This document shows positions 16,074-23,437 of a DNA stretch of 60,476 nt, piece by piece. The position numbers and the translations under genes were made by a program. The DNA lies in contig JBBQRS010000013.1 in NCBI GenBank assembly GCA_038214535.1, forward strand, positions 1 through 60,476, given 5' to 3'. Below the pieces are notes generated by a model. It had not been told where the DNA came from, did not search any database, and saw only the letters and a program-made list of their open reading frames with translations. The stretch comes from JBBQRS01 sp038214535. GTDB lineage: Bacteria; Chloroflexota; Anaerolineae; CG2-30-64-16. Within the stretch, counting starts at the first letter, position 1, and each line of letters starts with the position of its first letter.

Positions 16074-18001
16074 TAGCCACCTCCTTGTTTTTTGGTCACC
16101 AGGCTCTCCGTGTAGGCCGACACATCCCACACCTCCGTCTCCGTGAGCAGCCACTGGAAGGGCGGCATGATGCTGTCGGGCACACCATCTCTGATCCGCC
16201 AGAAGACATACGGTTGGGGCATGTCGGGCGGGAATGGCGCAGGCGACCCGCTGGCGTTGCCCTGCGTGCCCGGCCCGTTCCCCTGCCCCTGGTCGCCGTG
16301 ACAGGTCAGACAGTACGTCGTGTAGAGATTCAAGCCGTTGGTTGTAGAAATCACATGGCCTTCCGCGATCCAGTTATCCTGGCTCAAGGTCAGATAGTTG
16401 ACAGGGGCATCGCCGGCGACGCTGGTTGTCACCGGCATACCCTCCATGAACGACCCCATGAGATACTTGATCGCATCCCAGCGTTGCTCGACAGGCAGGA
16501 ACTCGCCCCAGGTGGGCATGGCTGCATCCTGAATGCCGAACGTCACTTTGGCGAGATGCTCCCCTTGCGCCGCGGGCGTCATCGGCTTGCCCGCCATCTG
16601 CCGGAAATCGAAGGGCGTGGGATTAAGATACTGGCCGTCCCAGCCGCCACCGTCGCCCGCCAGCCCGTGGCAATGGGCGCAGTTCTGGAGGAAGGTTTGC
16701 TTCCCACGACGATACGAAACGTCCTCAGGGAACGTTTGCGTCTTATAGATTTCGGGGAAATTGAAATCCTGACCGGCCGGCGGTGCGGGCGGAGGCTGCT
16801 CGGTCTGCGTGAAGATGGTGCGGATGTAATGCACCAACGCCCAGCGATCTTCCGGGCCATATTGCAGTTTCCACGCCGGCATCGCGCTCCAGGGTAGCCC
16901 CTCGCTGATGCGCCAGAAGTAGTCCGCGTCCGTGTAATCCGGCCCATAGTTCCCATCGCCGAAATCGGGCGGCGAGGGTTGCAGCCCCGTGCGATACGGC
17001 CCGTGGCCGCGCCCCGCGTCGCCGTGGCAAACCATACATTCACGGATGAAGGTCGCCTTGCCCTGATCGAGCACTTCGATGGTCAGCGGTAGTGGGTTGG
17101 TCGCGCCCACATAAGGGCCGATGGGGTCCCCTTCATCGGGGTCGCGCATGATGGGCCGGGCGAAGATCTGCTGCACGTAACGAATCGCCTTCCAGCGCTG
17201 ATCTTCGGTCAGGCTGGTCTTCCAGGTCGGCATGAGGGTTCCCGGCAGCCCCTCGGAGACGTGCCAGAACCATTGGTCATCCGACATATTGCGGAACGGC
17301 TCTTGCTTGTAGTCAGCCGGGGTGACCGACATCGTGCCGCCATAGCTGCCCAGCCCGTTACCGGCGCAGCCGTGGCACGTCAGGCAATACGTGACGTAGA
17401 GTTCCTTGCCCTCTTGCAAACCGGCTGCGGTCCACGTATCCCAGCCCTGCGGATTGCCCCCCGGAACCGGCGTCGCCGTGGGAAACGGGATGGGATCGGT
17501 CAGGCCCGCATAGGTCGTCGGCGGCAAGATCATCCGCAAAGCCGCCACGCGATCACCCAGCCCGAAAAGATAGGTCACGACCGCCGTGAGGTCCTCGTCC
17601 GACAGGAAGTTGAAGTTGGGCATGATCGAGTTCGGCGACAGCCGCCGGGGGTCCTTCAGATGCTCGATCTCCCAGATTTCGTTGCGCTTACGCCCGATAT
17701 ACGAGAGATCCGGCCCCGTCCGCTCCGAGCCGAGGACCATGGGGTTATCGTAGACGTAATCGCCGCCTTCAGAAACCTGCCCCATCCCCGTATCTTCCTC
17801 GCGCACGTACTGCGTATGGCAATAGTTGCAGCCATTGGAATAGAACACCTGCCGCCCCTGCTCGCGGATTTCCGTGTAGGGGCGCCCGATCAGGGTTTGC
17901 GGTGGATTCCAGATCAGCCCCGGCACGAATACGACCGCCGTCACGACGGCAAGGAATACGATCAAACTGCCAATGACCACAATCTTGAAGGTCATCTTCA
18001 T
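16073..18001 (-). CDS. cbb3-type oxidase CcoO fused to four further c-type cytochrome domains (five hemes)
   Basis: A 642-residue protein. Residues 1-160 are CcoO-like: an N-terminal membrane anchor (6-28), haem motif CNYCHTQ (58-62), GPDL and MPNF with the axial methionine M127. Four more cytochrome-c domains follow, with CxxCH at 206-210, 322-326, 441-445 and 564-568, each with a later MP methionine (M257, M374, M495, M612). Classical oxidases have a one-haem CcoO and a separate two-haem CcoP; no CcoP gene is seen, so this chain likely replaces both. It would face the outer side and pass electrons to CcoN. AGGAGGAG precedes the ATG. Confidence 0.88.
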   Translation of the reverse strand: MKMTFKIVVIGSLIVFLAVVTAVVFVPGLIWNPPQTLIGRPYTEIREQGRQVFYSNGCNYCHTQYVREEDTGMGQVSEGGDYVYDNPMVLGSERTGPDLSYIGRKRNEIWEIEHLKDPRRLSPNSIMPNFNFLSDEDLTAVVTYLFGLGDRVAALRMILPPTTYAGLTDPIPFPTATPVPGGNPQGWDTWTAAGLQEGKELYVTYCLTCHGCAGNGLGSYGGTMSVTPADYKQEPFRNMSDDQWFWHVSEGLPGTLMPTWKTSLTEDQRWKAIRYVQQIFARPIMRDPDEGDPIGPYVGATNPLPLTIEVLDQGKATFIRECMVCHGDAGRGHGPYRTGLQPSPPDFGDGNYGPDYTDADYFWRISEGLPWSAMPAWKLQYGPEDRWALVHYIRTIFTQTEQPPPAPPAGQDFNFPEIYKTQTFPEDVSYRRGKQTFLQNCAHCHGLAGDGGGWDGQYLNPTPFDFRQMAGKPMTPAAQGEHLAKVTFGIQDAAMPTWGEFLPVEQRWDAIKYLMGSFMEGMPVTTSVAGDAPVNYLTLSQDNWIAEGHVISTTNGLNLYTTYCLTCHGDQGQGNGPGTQGNASGSPAPFPPDMPQPYVFWRIRDGVPDSIMPPFQWLLTETEVWDVSAYTESLVTKKQGGG

Positions 18002-18014
18002 TTCGGCTCCTCCT

Positions 18015-19415
18015 CTATTCCGTGGCCGGTGCGGACGTGGTTGATTGCAAGGTCATCGCCGGGCGCGCCACGACCCTACGCTGAACGACAGTCGCCAGGA
18101 TGTTGTAAGTAAACATCATGAAGCTTGCTACCACGAGGAAGCCGCCGGCGGCGCGCAACGCCATGTAGGGTCGCAGCCCCGGCAGAACGCTCCACACCGG
18201 CAGCCCCTGATGCAACCAGTTCGTCCCCTGCACCAGGCCGGTGAAGAGGAAGCCCCCAAAGAACGCGGCAAACCCGACCACGTAGAGACTATACTGCACA
18301 TCCGCCAACTTGCGACTGTAGACCTCGCAATCGTAAATGCGCGGGATCACGTAGTAGATTCCTCCCATAATCACCGAGGCCGCGAAAAAGAGAAGCGATA
18401 GATGCGCGTGGCCCGGCACATACTGGGTGAAATGGGTCAACATATTGACGCTGCGCAATGCCTGTTGCGTCCCCTGGAAGGAAACCAGCACGTAGGCGGC
18501 CCAACCGGTGATCACGAATCGCAGGGGAATACTCGTCGCAAGGCGATTCCAATTGCCGCGCATCGTCAGAAAGATGTTCATCATGAACGCGGCCACGGGC
18601 AGAATCATGCCGATGCTTTCGGCGACCGCAATCGTTTTGAGCCAATAGGGAATCGGCGCCCAGAGCAAGTGGTGTGCGCCCACGCCGGTATAGAAGAAGG
18701 CGATGCCCCAAAACCCAATCAGCGAGAGGAAGTGGCTGTAGAGCGGGGTGCGTGTTTCCCGCGGCACAATGTAATAGATCACGGGCAAGAGTCCGGTGGT
18801 GAACCACAGCCCCAGCACGTTGTGCCCGTAGAACCAGTTGAAGATGGTATCGTCAATCCCCGTCAACGCGCCGGTTGGCGGGTTCCACATCACGTTGCCG
18901 ATGAAGTAAAGCATCGGGAACCAGATCAGCGTTCCGGAAAGGTACCACAGAGAAACGTACAGCTTCTGCTCGACGCGGTGGGCAATCGTGATATACAGGT
19001 TGATCAGGTTAAGGATCAAAACGATCATCACGCCGATGTCTATCGCCCAGATCAGTTCGGCGTACTCACGGCTCTGGGTGTGTGCGCTCAGAATGCCGAT
19101 GATCCCCAGAAACAGCGCCACGTTCCACAAACCCATGCAGATGTTGCCAAGCGGCTCGCTCCACAATTGCCGGCCCGTCAGGCGCGGCACGATGTAAAGC
19201 CAAAGCCCCATCATCGCCCCGGACAGCCAGGCAAACAGCACGGTATTGGTGTGCGCCTGACGCAAACGGCCAAAGACCAACCAGGGCACACCCCGGAACA
19301 GGTCAGGGAAGACGAACTCCAGCGCCAGGATCAAGCCCATCAAGACGCCGATCACCAGCCAGACCGCCGCCGATAGCATGAAGTTTCGACTGGCAGAGTT
19401 CTCCTGAGTGAACAT
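18015..19415 (-). CDS. ccoN: cbb3-type cytochrome c oxidase catalytic subunit I
   Basis: A 466-residue, about 12-helix haem-copper oxidase of type C. H55 (RQAHTNTVLFAW) and H338 fit the low-spin haem b ligands. H198 (YGHNVLG), H248 and H249 fit CuB, H336 (PGHAHLS) fits haem b3, and Y242, six residues before H248, fits the helix-VII cross-linked tyrosine diagnostic of cbb3 enzymes. The ATG at 19415 is preceded by AGGAGGA; an ORF reaching 19436 would include the ribosome site. It is the first gene of the operon and should reduce oxygen with high affinity at low oxygen tension. Confidence 0.9.
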   Translation of the reverse strand: MFTQENSASRNFMLSAAVWLVIGVLMGLILALEFVFPDLFRGVPWLVFGRLRQAHTNTVLFAWLSGAMMGLWLYIVPRLTGRQLWSEPLGNICMGLWNVALFLGIIGILSAHTQSREYAELIWAIDIGVMIVLILNLINLYITIAHRVEQKLYVSLWYLSGTLIWFPMLYFIGNVMWNPPTGALTGIDDTIFNWFYGHNVLGLWFTTGLLPVIYYIVPRETRTPLYSHFLSLIGFWGIAFFYTGVGAHHLLWAPIPYWLKTIAVAESIGMILPVAAFMMNIFLTMRGNWNRLATSIPLRFVITGWAAYVLVSFQGTQQALRSVNMLTHFTQYVPGHAHLSLLFFAASVIMGGIYYVIPRIYDCEVYSRKLADVQYSLYVVGFAAFFGGFLFTGLVQGTNWLHQGLPVWSVLPGLRPYMALRAAGGFLVVASFMMFTYNILATVVQRRVVARPAMTLQSTTSAPATE

Positions 19416-19651
19416 GCGATTCCTCCTTTGCAACAACAGGTTCAGAAATATTGACGCGTCCCGGACGCGCGGTTATCCCGCCAAGGCAGGATGCTCTAAC
19501 TCGGATATTGGGTCGGGGACTTTGATTGCCGCCGCGAATAACGCTTAGATCGCATCTCGGCGCGCGTTTTGAAGCGGGTATTCCTGGCCGGCCACAACCG
19601 GCGTGCCTGAAGATATCGGTTTCCACGAGGGCCTCATTGCAACAAGAGACG

Positions 19652-19675
19652 GGGATAGAATCCCTTTCATGAAAG
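19652..19675. promoter_or_regulatory. palindromes upstream of ccoN
   Basis: GGGAT-AGA-ATCCC (19652-19664) abuts a perfect 12-base palindrome CTTTCATGAAAG (19664-19675). They lie just downstream of the putative minus-strand promoter, where a repressor could act on the cbb3 operon. No FNR-type TTGAT-N4-ATCAA site is present. The rest of the 530-bp gap 19416-19945 holds no gene that I can support. Confidence 0.35.
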
Positions 19676-19699
19676 CATATTCACGAGCCTGTGTTGACA

Positions 19700-19728
19700 A
19701 CGATAGCACTTAAATCCGCGCCTGTCAA
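19700..19728 (-). promoter_or_regulatory. possible minus-strand promoter for the cbb3 operon
   Basis: Read on the minus strand, TTGACA (complement of 19723-19728) is followed after 17 bases by TATCGT (complement of 19700-19705). A mirror-image TTGACA on the plus strand (19694-19699) has no suitable -10. The leader to ccoN would be about 280 bases. Confidence 0.4.
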
Positions 19729-19945
19729 CCCCTTTGCGCGAAATTCGACGCGTTTCGTCCTTCTCTTGTGAATACCTAACCAAAATCCAACCTTTTCTTA
19801 CGATCCACTCCCCCAGATCAAACTCTTATCAACGTGACGCGGCGTGTGCTAACGCAGAAACAGCGTAAAGTATAGGCATGAAAGGCGACGAACAACACAA
19901 CAAATCGCCGCAATAATTACCGAAAAGACTCGAAGGAGCATATAG

Positions 19946-20461
19946 ATGGCTAAGTCTAACAACAACTCGACGATGGTGAAGGAAGCGGAAAAAGTTAACA
20001 TCGGGCTGGACAGCGACGCGATTCAGGGTGTGGTCAAGATCCTCACCCGGGCGCTGGCCGACACCGAAGTGGTGTATGTGAAAACGCTCAACTTCCACTG
20101 GAACATCGTGGGGCCAAATTTCTACAGCGCCCACCTCCTGCTGAATGAACAATATCATGAACTCGAGGAAGCCGGCGACGAGCTCGCCGAGCGCATTCGC
20201 AGCTATGGCAGGCCGTCCGCAGCCAGCATGGGCGAATTTCTGGCCCAAACGTCTCTGACCGAAAAGAAGGGTGACTCGGTTGTCACCACCGATGCCTTTG
20301 GGCAACTGGTTGCCGATCACGAGGCGATCATGCGGCAACTGCGGGATGACATCGAGCGCTGCACCGAGGATTACAAAGACCAAGGCGCGGCGGACCTTCT
20401 GATCAAGCACCTCCAGGTCCACCAGCAAATGGCCTGGATGCTGCGCTCGCACCAGGGCTAA
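19946..20461 (+). CDS. dps: Dps-family DNA-protecting ferritin
   Basis: A 171-residue Dps/mini-ferritin. The signature KTLNFHWNIVGPNFYSAH is present. The ferroxidase ligands H51, H63, D78 and E82 have exactly the H-x11-H-x14-D-x3-E spacing of characterised Dps proteins. It oxidises ferrous iron with peroxide, stores the product in a 12-subunit shell and shields DNA. A short lysine/asparagine N-terminal tail may bind DNA. GAAGGAG precedes the ATG. It heads a run of five small stress-type genes. Confidence 0.93.
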   Translation: MAKSNNNSTMVKEAEKVNIGLDSDAIQGVVKILTRALADTEVVYVKTLNFHWNIVGPNFYSAHLLLNEQYHELEEAGDELAERIRSYGRPSAASMGEFLAQTSLTEKKGDSVVTTDAFGQLVADHEAIMRQLRDDIERCTEDYKDQGAADLLIKHLQVHQQMAWMLRSHQG

Positions 20462-20558
20462 CCATCGGAATGCGCTCACAAGAGCGCCAACCCATGGGCA
20501 TCCCACGCAAGGAAGAGACCGAATCATCAAACGACTTTGAGAAGAAAGGATAAAGGAA

Positions 20559-20771
20559 ATGAACGAAGATACCCTGAAAGGCAAATGGAACGAGATCCGT
20601 GGCGAGATTCAGAAGAAGTGGGGCGAGTTGACCGACGACGATCTGGACAAGGCCGAAGGCCAGCACGACAAGATGGTCGGCCTACTCCAGCAGAAGTACG
20701 GCTACGCTCGGGACAAGGCGGAAAAAGAATACGACGAGTTCACGAGCACTTGGAGCCGGTCCGGAGTATAA
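20559..20771 (+). CDS. CsbD-family stress protein
   Basis: A 70-residue, highly charged protein with the CsbD pattern: MNEDTLKGKWNEIRGEIQKK, then WGELTDDDLDKAEG and a YGYARDKAEKE tail. CsbD proteins are induced in the general stress response of many bacteria; their molecular activity is unknown. The gene lies about 100 bases after dps with AAAGGAAATG at the start. Confidence 0.9.
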   Translation: MNEDTLKGKWNEIRGEIQKKWGELTDDDLDKAEGQHDKMVGLLQQKYGYARDKAEKEYDEFTSTWSRSGV

Positions 20772-20860
20772 CGACAACTTACCACACAACATACAGCCGG
20801 CTCGTGATATTGGTTCGGGCCGGCAAGCAACCCAAATATCAATTCTAAAGGAGAACACGA

Positions 20861-21235
20861 ATGGCTAACACAATGAATAAGAACCAGACGCTTTCCGCGA
20901 CGACGGTCGTAGGCGACAAAGTAAAGAACGCGGCAGGTCAAGACTTGGGCGAGTTGAAAGACTTGATGATTGACGTGAAAACCGGGCGGATCGCCTATGC
21001 GGTTCTATCGTTCGGCGGGTTCCTGGGCTTGGGCGATAAGTTGTTCGCTATCCCGTGGGAGGCCCTGACCCTCAATCCCGAGCAGCATAACTTCACGCTC
21101 AACGTAAGCAAGGAAAAGCTGGAGAACGCGCCCGGCTTCGACAAGGATCACTGGCCGGAAACCTCGGGCGAAGGCGACACATGGCTCCAGGGCATCTATG
21201 ACCATTATGGCTACAAGCCGTACTGGCGACAGTAA
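20861..21235 (+). CDS. PRC-barrel domain protein
   Basis: A 124-residue protein with one PRC-barrel: GDKVKNAAGQDLGELKDLMI, then TGRIAYAVLSFGGFLGLGDK and FAIPWEALTL. PRC-barrels are small beta-barrel adaptors of RNA-processing and photosynthetic proteins and are frequent in stress islands. No other domain is present, and a hydrophilic tail follows. AAAGGAG precedes the ATG. Confidence 0.9.
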   Translation: MANTMNKNQTLSATTVVGDKVKNAAGQDLGELKDLMIDVKTGRIAYAVLSFGGFLGLGDKLFAIPWEALTLNPEQHNFTLNVSKEKLENAPGFDKDHWPETSGEGDTWLQGIYDHYGYKPYWRQ

Positions 21236-21281
21236 TAACGATTCAGACAGACCAGCCACGTATTGAGGAAAGGAACGACCA

Positions 21282-21608
21282 ATGATAGCGCAAAAGAAAA
21301 GCTGTAGCAGAGGCGTGAGTGCCCGCAGTGTGCTGGGCGGCCTCCTGGTCGGTGGGTTAGTTGGGTCGGGGATCGTACTGCTGAAAGCGCCCCGTTCGGG
21401 TGAAGACACACGCAAGCTGATCCGCGACAAGGCCGACGAACTGCAAAGCAAGACCGAGCAGACCTTCAACGACACGCAGTCACGCGTAGAGAACATCACG
21501 GAGCAACTGTCCGACAAGGCCGCGGAGATCAAGGCCAGCGGCATGAAGGCTGCCAAAGAAGTCGAAAAGCAGGCTCACAACGTTGCTGAGACGGTGACTG
21601 CAAGCTAA
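21282..21608 (+). CDS. YtxH-domain membrane protein
   Basis: A 108-residue protein. One N-terminal hydrophobic segment (about 17-35, glycine-rich) is followed by the YtxH hallmark LLKAPRSGEDTRKLI and then a long amphipathic helix rich in Lys, Glu and Ala, resembling LEA proteins. YtxH-type proteins are stress-induced and of unknown activity. AGGAAAGG precedes the ATG. Confidence 0.85.
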   Translation: MIAQKKSCSRGVSARSVLGGLLVGGLVGSGIVLLKAPRSGEDTRKLIRDKADELQSKTEQTFNDTQSRVENITEQLSDKAAEIKASGMKAAKEVEKQAHNVAETVTAS

Positions 21609-21622
21609 GACGGGGGGCGACC

Positions 21623-21853
21623 ATGCCTTACAAATCCAATCGGGAATTGCCAAGCAGCGTCAAGGACAATTTACCCGATCATGCGCAGGACATCTACCGG
21701 GAGGCGTTCAACAGCGCCTGGGACGAATATGCCGATCCCAGGGATCGCCGGGGTGATAGCTCACAAGAAGAAACCGCCCATCAGGTGGCCTGGGCGGCAG
21801 TGAAAAAGACGTATGAGAAAGATTCCGATTCGGGGAAGTGGCAGAAGAAGTAA
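21623..21853 (+). CDS. ChaB-family protein
   Basis: A 76-residue protein with the ChaB fold signature: MPYKSNRELPSSVKDNLPDH followed by AQDIYREAFNSAWDEY and a VAWAAVKKTYEKD helix. ChaB-like proteins were linked to cation transport regulation in E. coli, though the evidence is old. It starts 14 bases after the YtxH gene and ends the stress block before a strong hairpin. Confidence 0.9.
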   Translation: MPYKSNRELPSSVKDNLPDHAQDIYREAFNSAWDEYADPRDRRGDSSQEETAHQVAWAAVKKTYEKDSDSGKWQKK

Positions 21854-21897
21854 CGTCTTCTCGTAAGCTGAAACCTACGGTCAGACTTGGCCGATAA

Positions 21898-21927
21898 GAG
21901 CGGGTTGGAGCGATCTCCAACCCGCTC
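21898..21927 (+). terminator. strong hairpin at the end of the stress-gene block
   Basis: GAGCGGGTTGGAG (21898-21910), loop CGAT, and the exact complement CTCCAACCCGCTC (21915-21927). The stem is 13 perfect pairs. It is not followed by a clear T-run, so termination might be partial, or the hairpin may stabilise the upstream mRNA 3' end. Confidence 0.65.
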
Positions 21928-21939
21928 ACGATTATAAGC

Positions 21940-23409
21940 ATGATGACAGGACGAAACCATATGGCGCCGGAAGTCCAGATCACGCTTTTCCAGTTGAATG
22001 ACAGTCATGGCTATCTTGATCTGCACCCCGAACTCTTCTGGGCCGGCGATCATGCCGAGTATCGCCTGGCCGGGGGTATGGCGCGAATTGCCACGCTGTT
22101 GAACGAGGCGCGACGCAATCATCCGGGGGCCGTGCTGGCGTTTGATGGCGGCGACACAATTCACGGCGCCTACCCCGCCGTGCAAACCCGCGGCGAAGCC
22201 CTCATCCCCATCTTGCAAGCCCTGCGGTTCGACGCCATGACCGCGCACTGGGATTTCGCCTATGGTCCCGAGCGCTTGCAAGAAGTGGCCGCTCAACTAC
22301 CCTATCCGATGCTGGCGATCAACTGCTATCACGAAAGAACCCATGAACTGGTCTTTCCGCCGACGACCGTGATAGAGACTGCCGGCCTACGCGTGGGCGT
22401 CATCGGCATCGCCGCAAACATCATAGATAAAGTGATGCCGCCATCGTTCAGCCGGGGCATCTATTTCACGCTGGGGAACAAAGAGTTGCCCGCACACATC
22501 GCGCGCTTGCGCCATGAAGAGAGGGTAGATCTGATCGTCGTCCTCTCGCACCTGGGTTTTCCCCAGGATGCTAAATTGGCGTGCGAAGTGGAGGGCATTG
22601 ATGTCTTGCTCAGCAGCCACACGCATAACCGGATTCACCGGCCCGCCACGGTGAACGGTGCGCTGATCATCCAATCCGGCAGCCACGGCTCATTTTTGGG
22701 CCGCCTCGACCTCGAGATCGTTGACGGGCGGTTGGTGGATTTCAAGCACCGCTTGATTACAGTAGATCAAAGTATCGAACCGGACCCTCTGGTGCAGACA
22801 CGGGTGGACGCGGCGCTGGCGCCGCATCGTGAGGAGTTGGCGCAAGTCGTCGGCCACACCCGCACGGCGCTCAATCGCGAACGCGTGCTGGAGGCGACCA
22901 TGGACAACCTGCTCCTGCAAAGCATCCAGGATGTTACAGGCGCTCAGGTGGCCTTCTCCAACGGCTGGCGCTATGGCGCGCCGATACCACCCGGCCCCAT
23001 CACGCTGAATGACCTCTGGAACATCATTCCGGTCAACCCACCGGTTTCCACCTGTGAGATGACTGGCGATGAATTGTGGACCATGCTGGAAGAAAACCTG
23101 GAACGCACCTTCGCCCGCGATCCGTATCAGCAAATGGGCGGCTACGTCAAACGCTGCCTGGGGCTCAACCTCTACTTCAGGATCGAAAACCCCTACACCC
23201 AGCGCATCCAGGAACTATTCGTGCAGGGCAAACCGGTCAGGGCAGATCAGAAGTATCCGGTGGCGTTTGTCACAACCCAGGGCGTGCCGGAGCAATATGG
23301 TAGCCATCGCCAGGATTTAGACGTGAGCGCAATTGAAGCATTGCGCCGCTATCTGGCCCTCCACGACCCTGTGGAGGCCGAACTCCGCGGCACAGTGGTC
23401 GCAATTTAG
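21940..23409 (+). CDS. SoxB/5'-nucleotidase-like metallophosphoesterase
   Basis: A 489-residue UshA/SoxB-type protein with an N-terminal calcineurin-like metal domain and a C-terminal 5'-nucleotidase domain. Metal motifs are NDSHG (20-24) and FDGGDTIHG (68-76). The usual GNHEFDYG motif reads AHWDFAYG (102-109), and a later DPYQQMGGYVKR segment is present; both resemble the SoxB branch (GHWEFTYG, DPYYQQGG) rather than plain nucleotidases. No signal peptide is evident, so it would act in the cytoplasm, unlike SoxB or UshA. The ATG at 21961 is an alternative start. No other sox gene is nearby, so thiosulfate oxidation is not implied. Confidence 0.75.
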   Translation: MMTGRNHMAPEVQITLFQLNDSHGYLDLHPELFWAGDHAEYRLAGGMARIATLLNEARRNHPGAVLAFDGGDTIHGAYPAVQTRGEALIPILQALRFDAMTAHWDFAYGPERLQEVAAQLPYPMLAINCYHERTHELVFPPTTVIETAGLRVGVIGIAANIIDKVMPPSFSRGIYFTLGNKELPAHIARLRHEERVDLIVVLSHLGFPQDAKLACEVEGIDVLLSSHTHNRIHRPATVNGALIIQSGSHGSFLGRLDLEIVDGRLVDFKHRLITVDQSIEPDPLVQTRVDAALAPHREELAQVVGHTRTALNRERVLEATMDNLLLQSIQDVTGAQVAFSNGWRYGAPIPPGPITLNDLWNIIPVNPPVSTCEMTGDELWTMLEENLERTFARDPYQQMGGYVKRCLGLNLYFRIENPYTQRIQELFVQGKPVRADQKYPVAFVTTQGVPEQYGSHRQDLDVSAIEALRRYLALHDPVEAELRGTVVAI

Positions 23410-23437
23410 CATACCGACCACTGTGCAAGACCCACGC

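Noticed and set aside
19694..19699. Plus-strand TTGACA as a dps promoter
   Set aside because: No acceptable -10 lies 15-19 bases downstream, and it is about 250 bases from dps.
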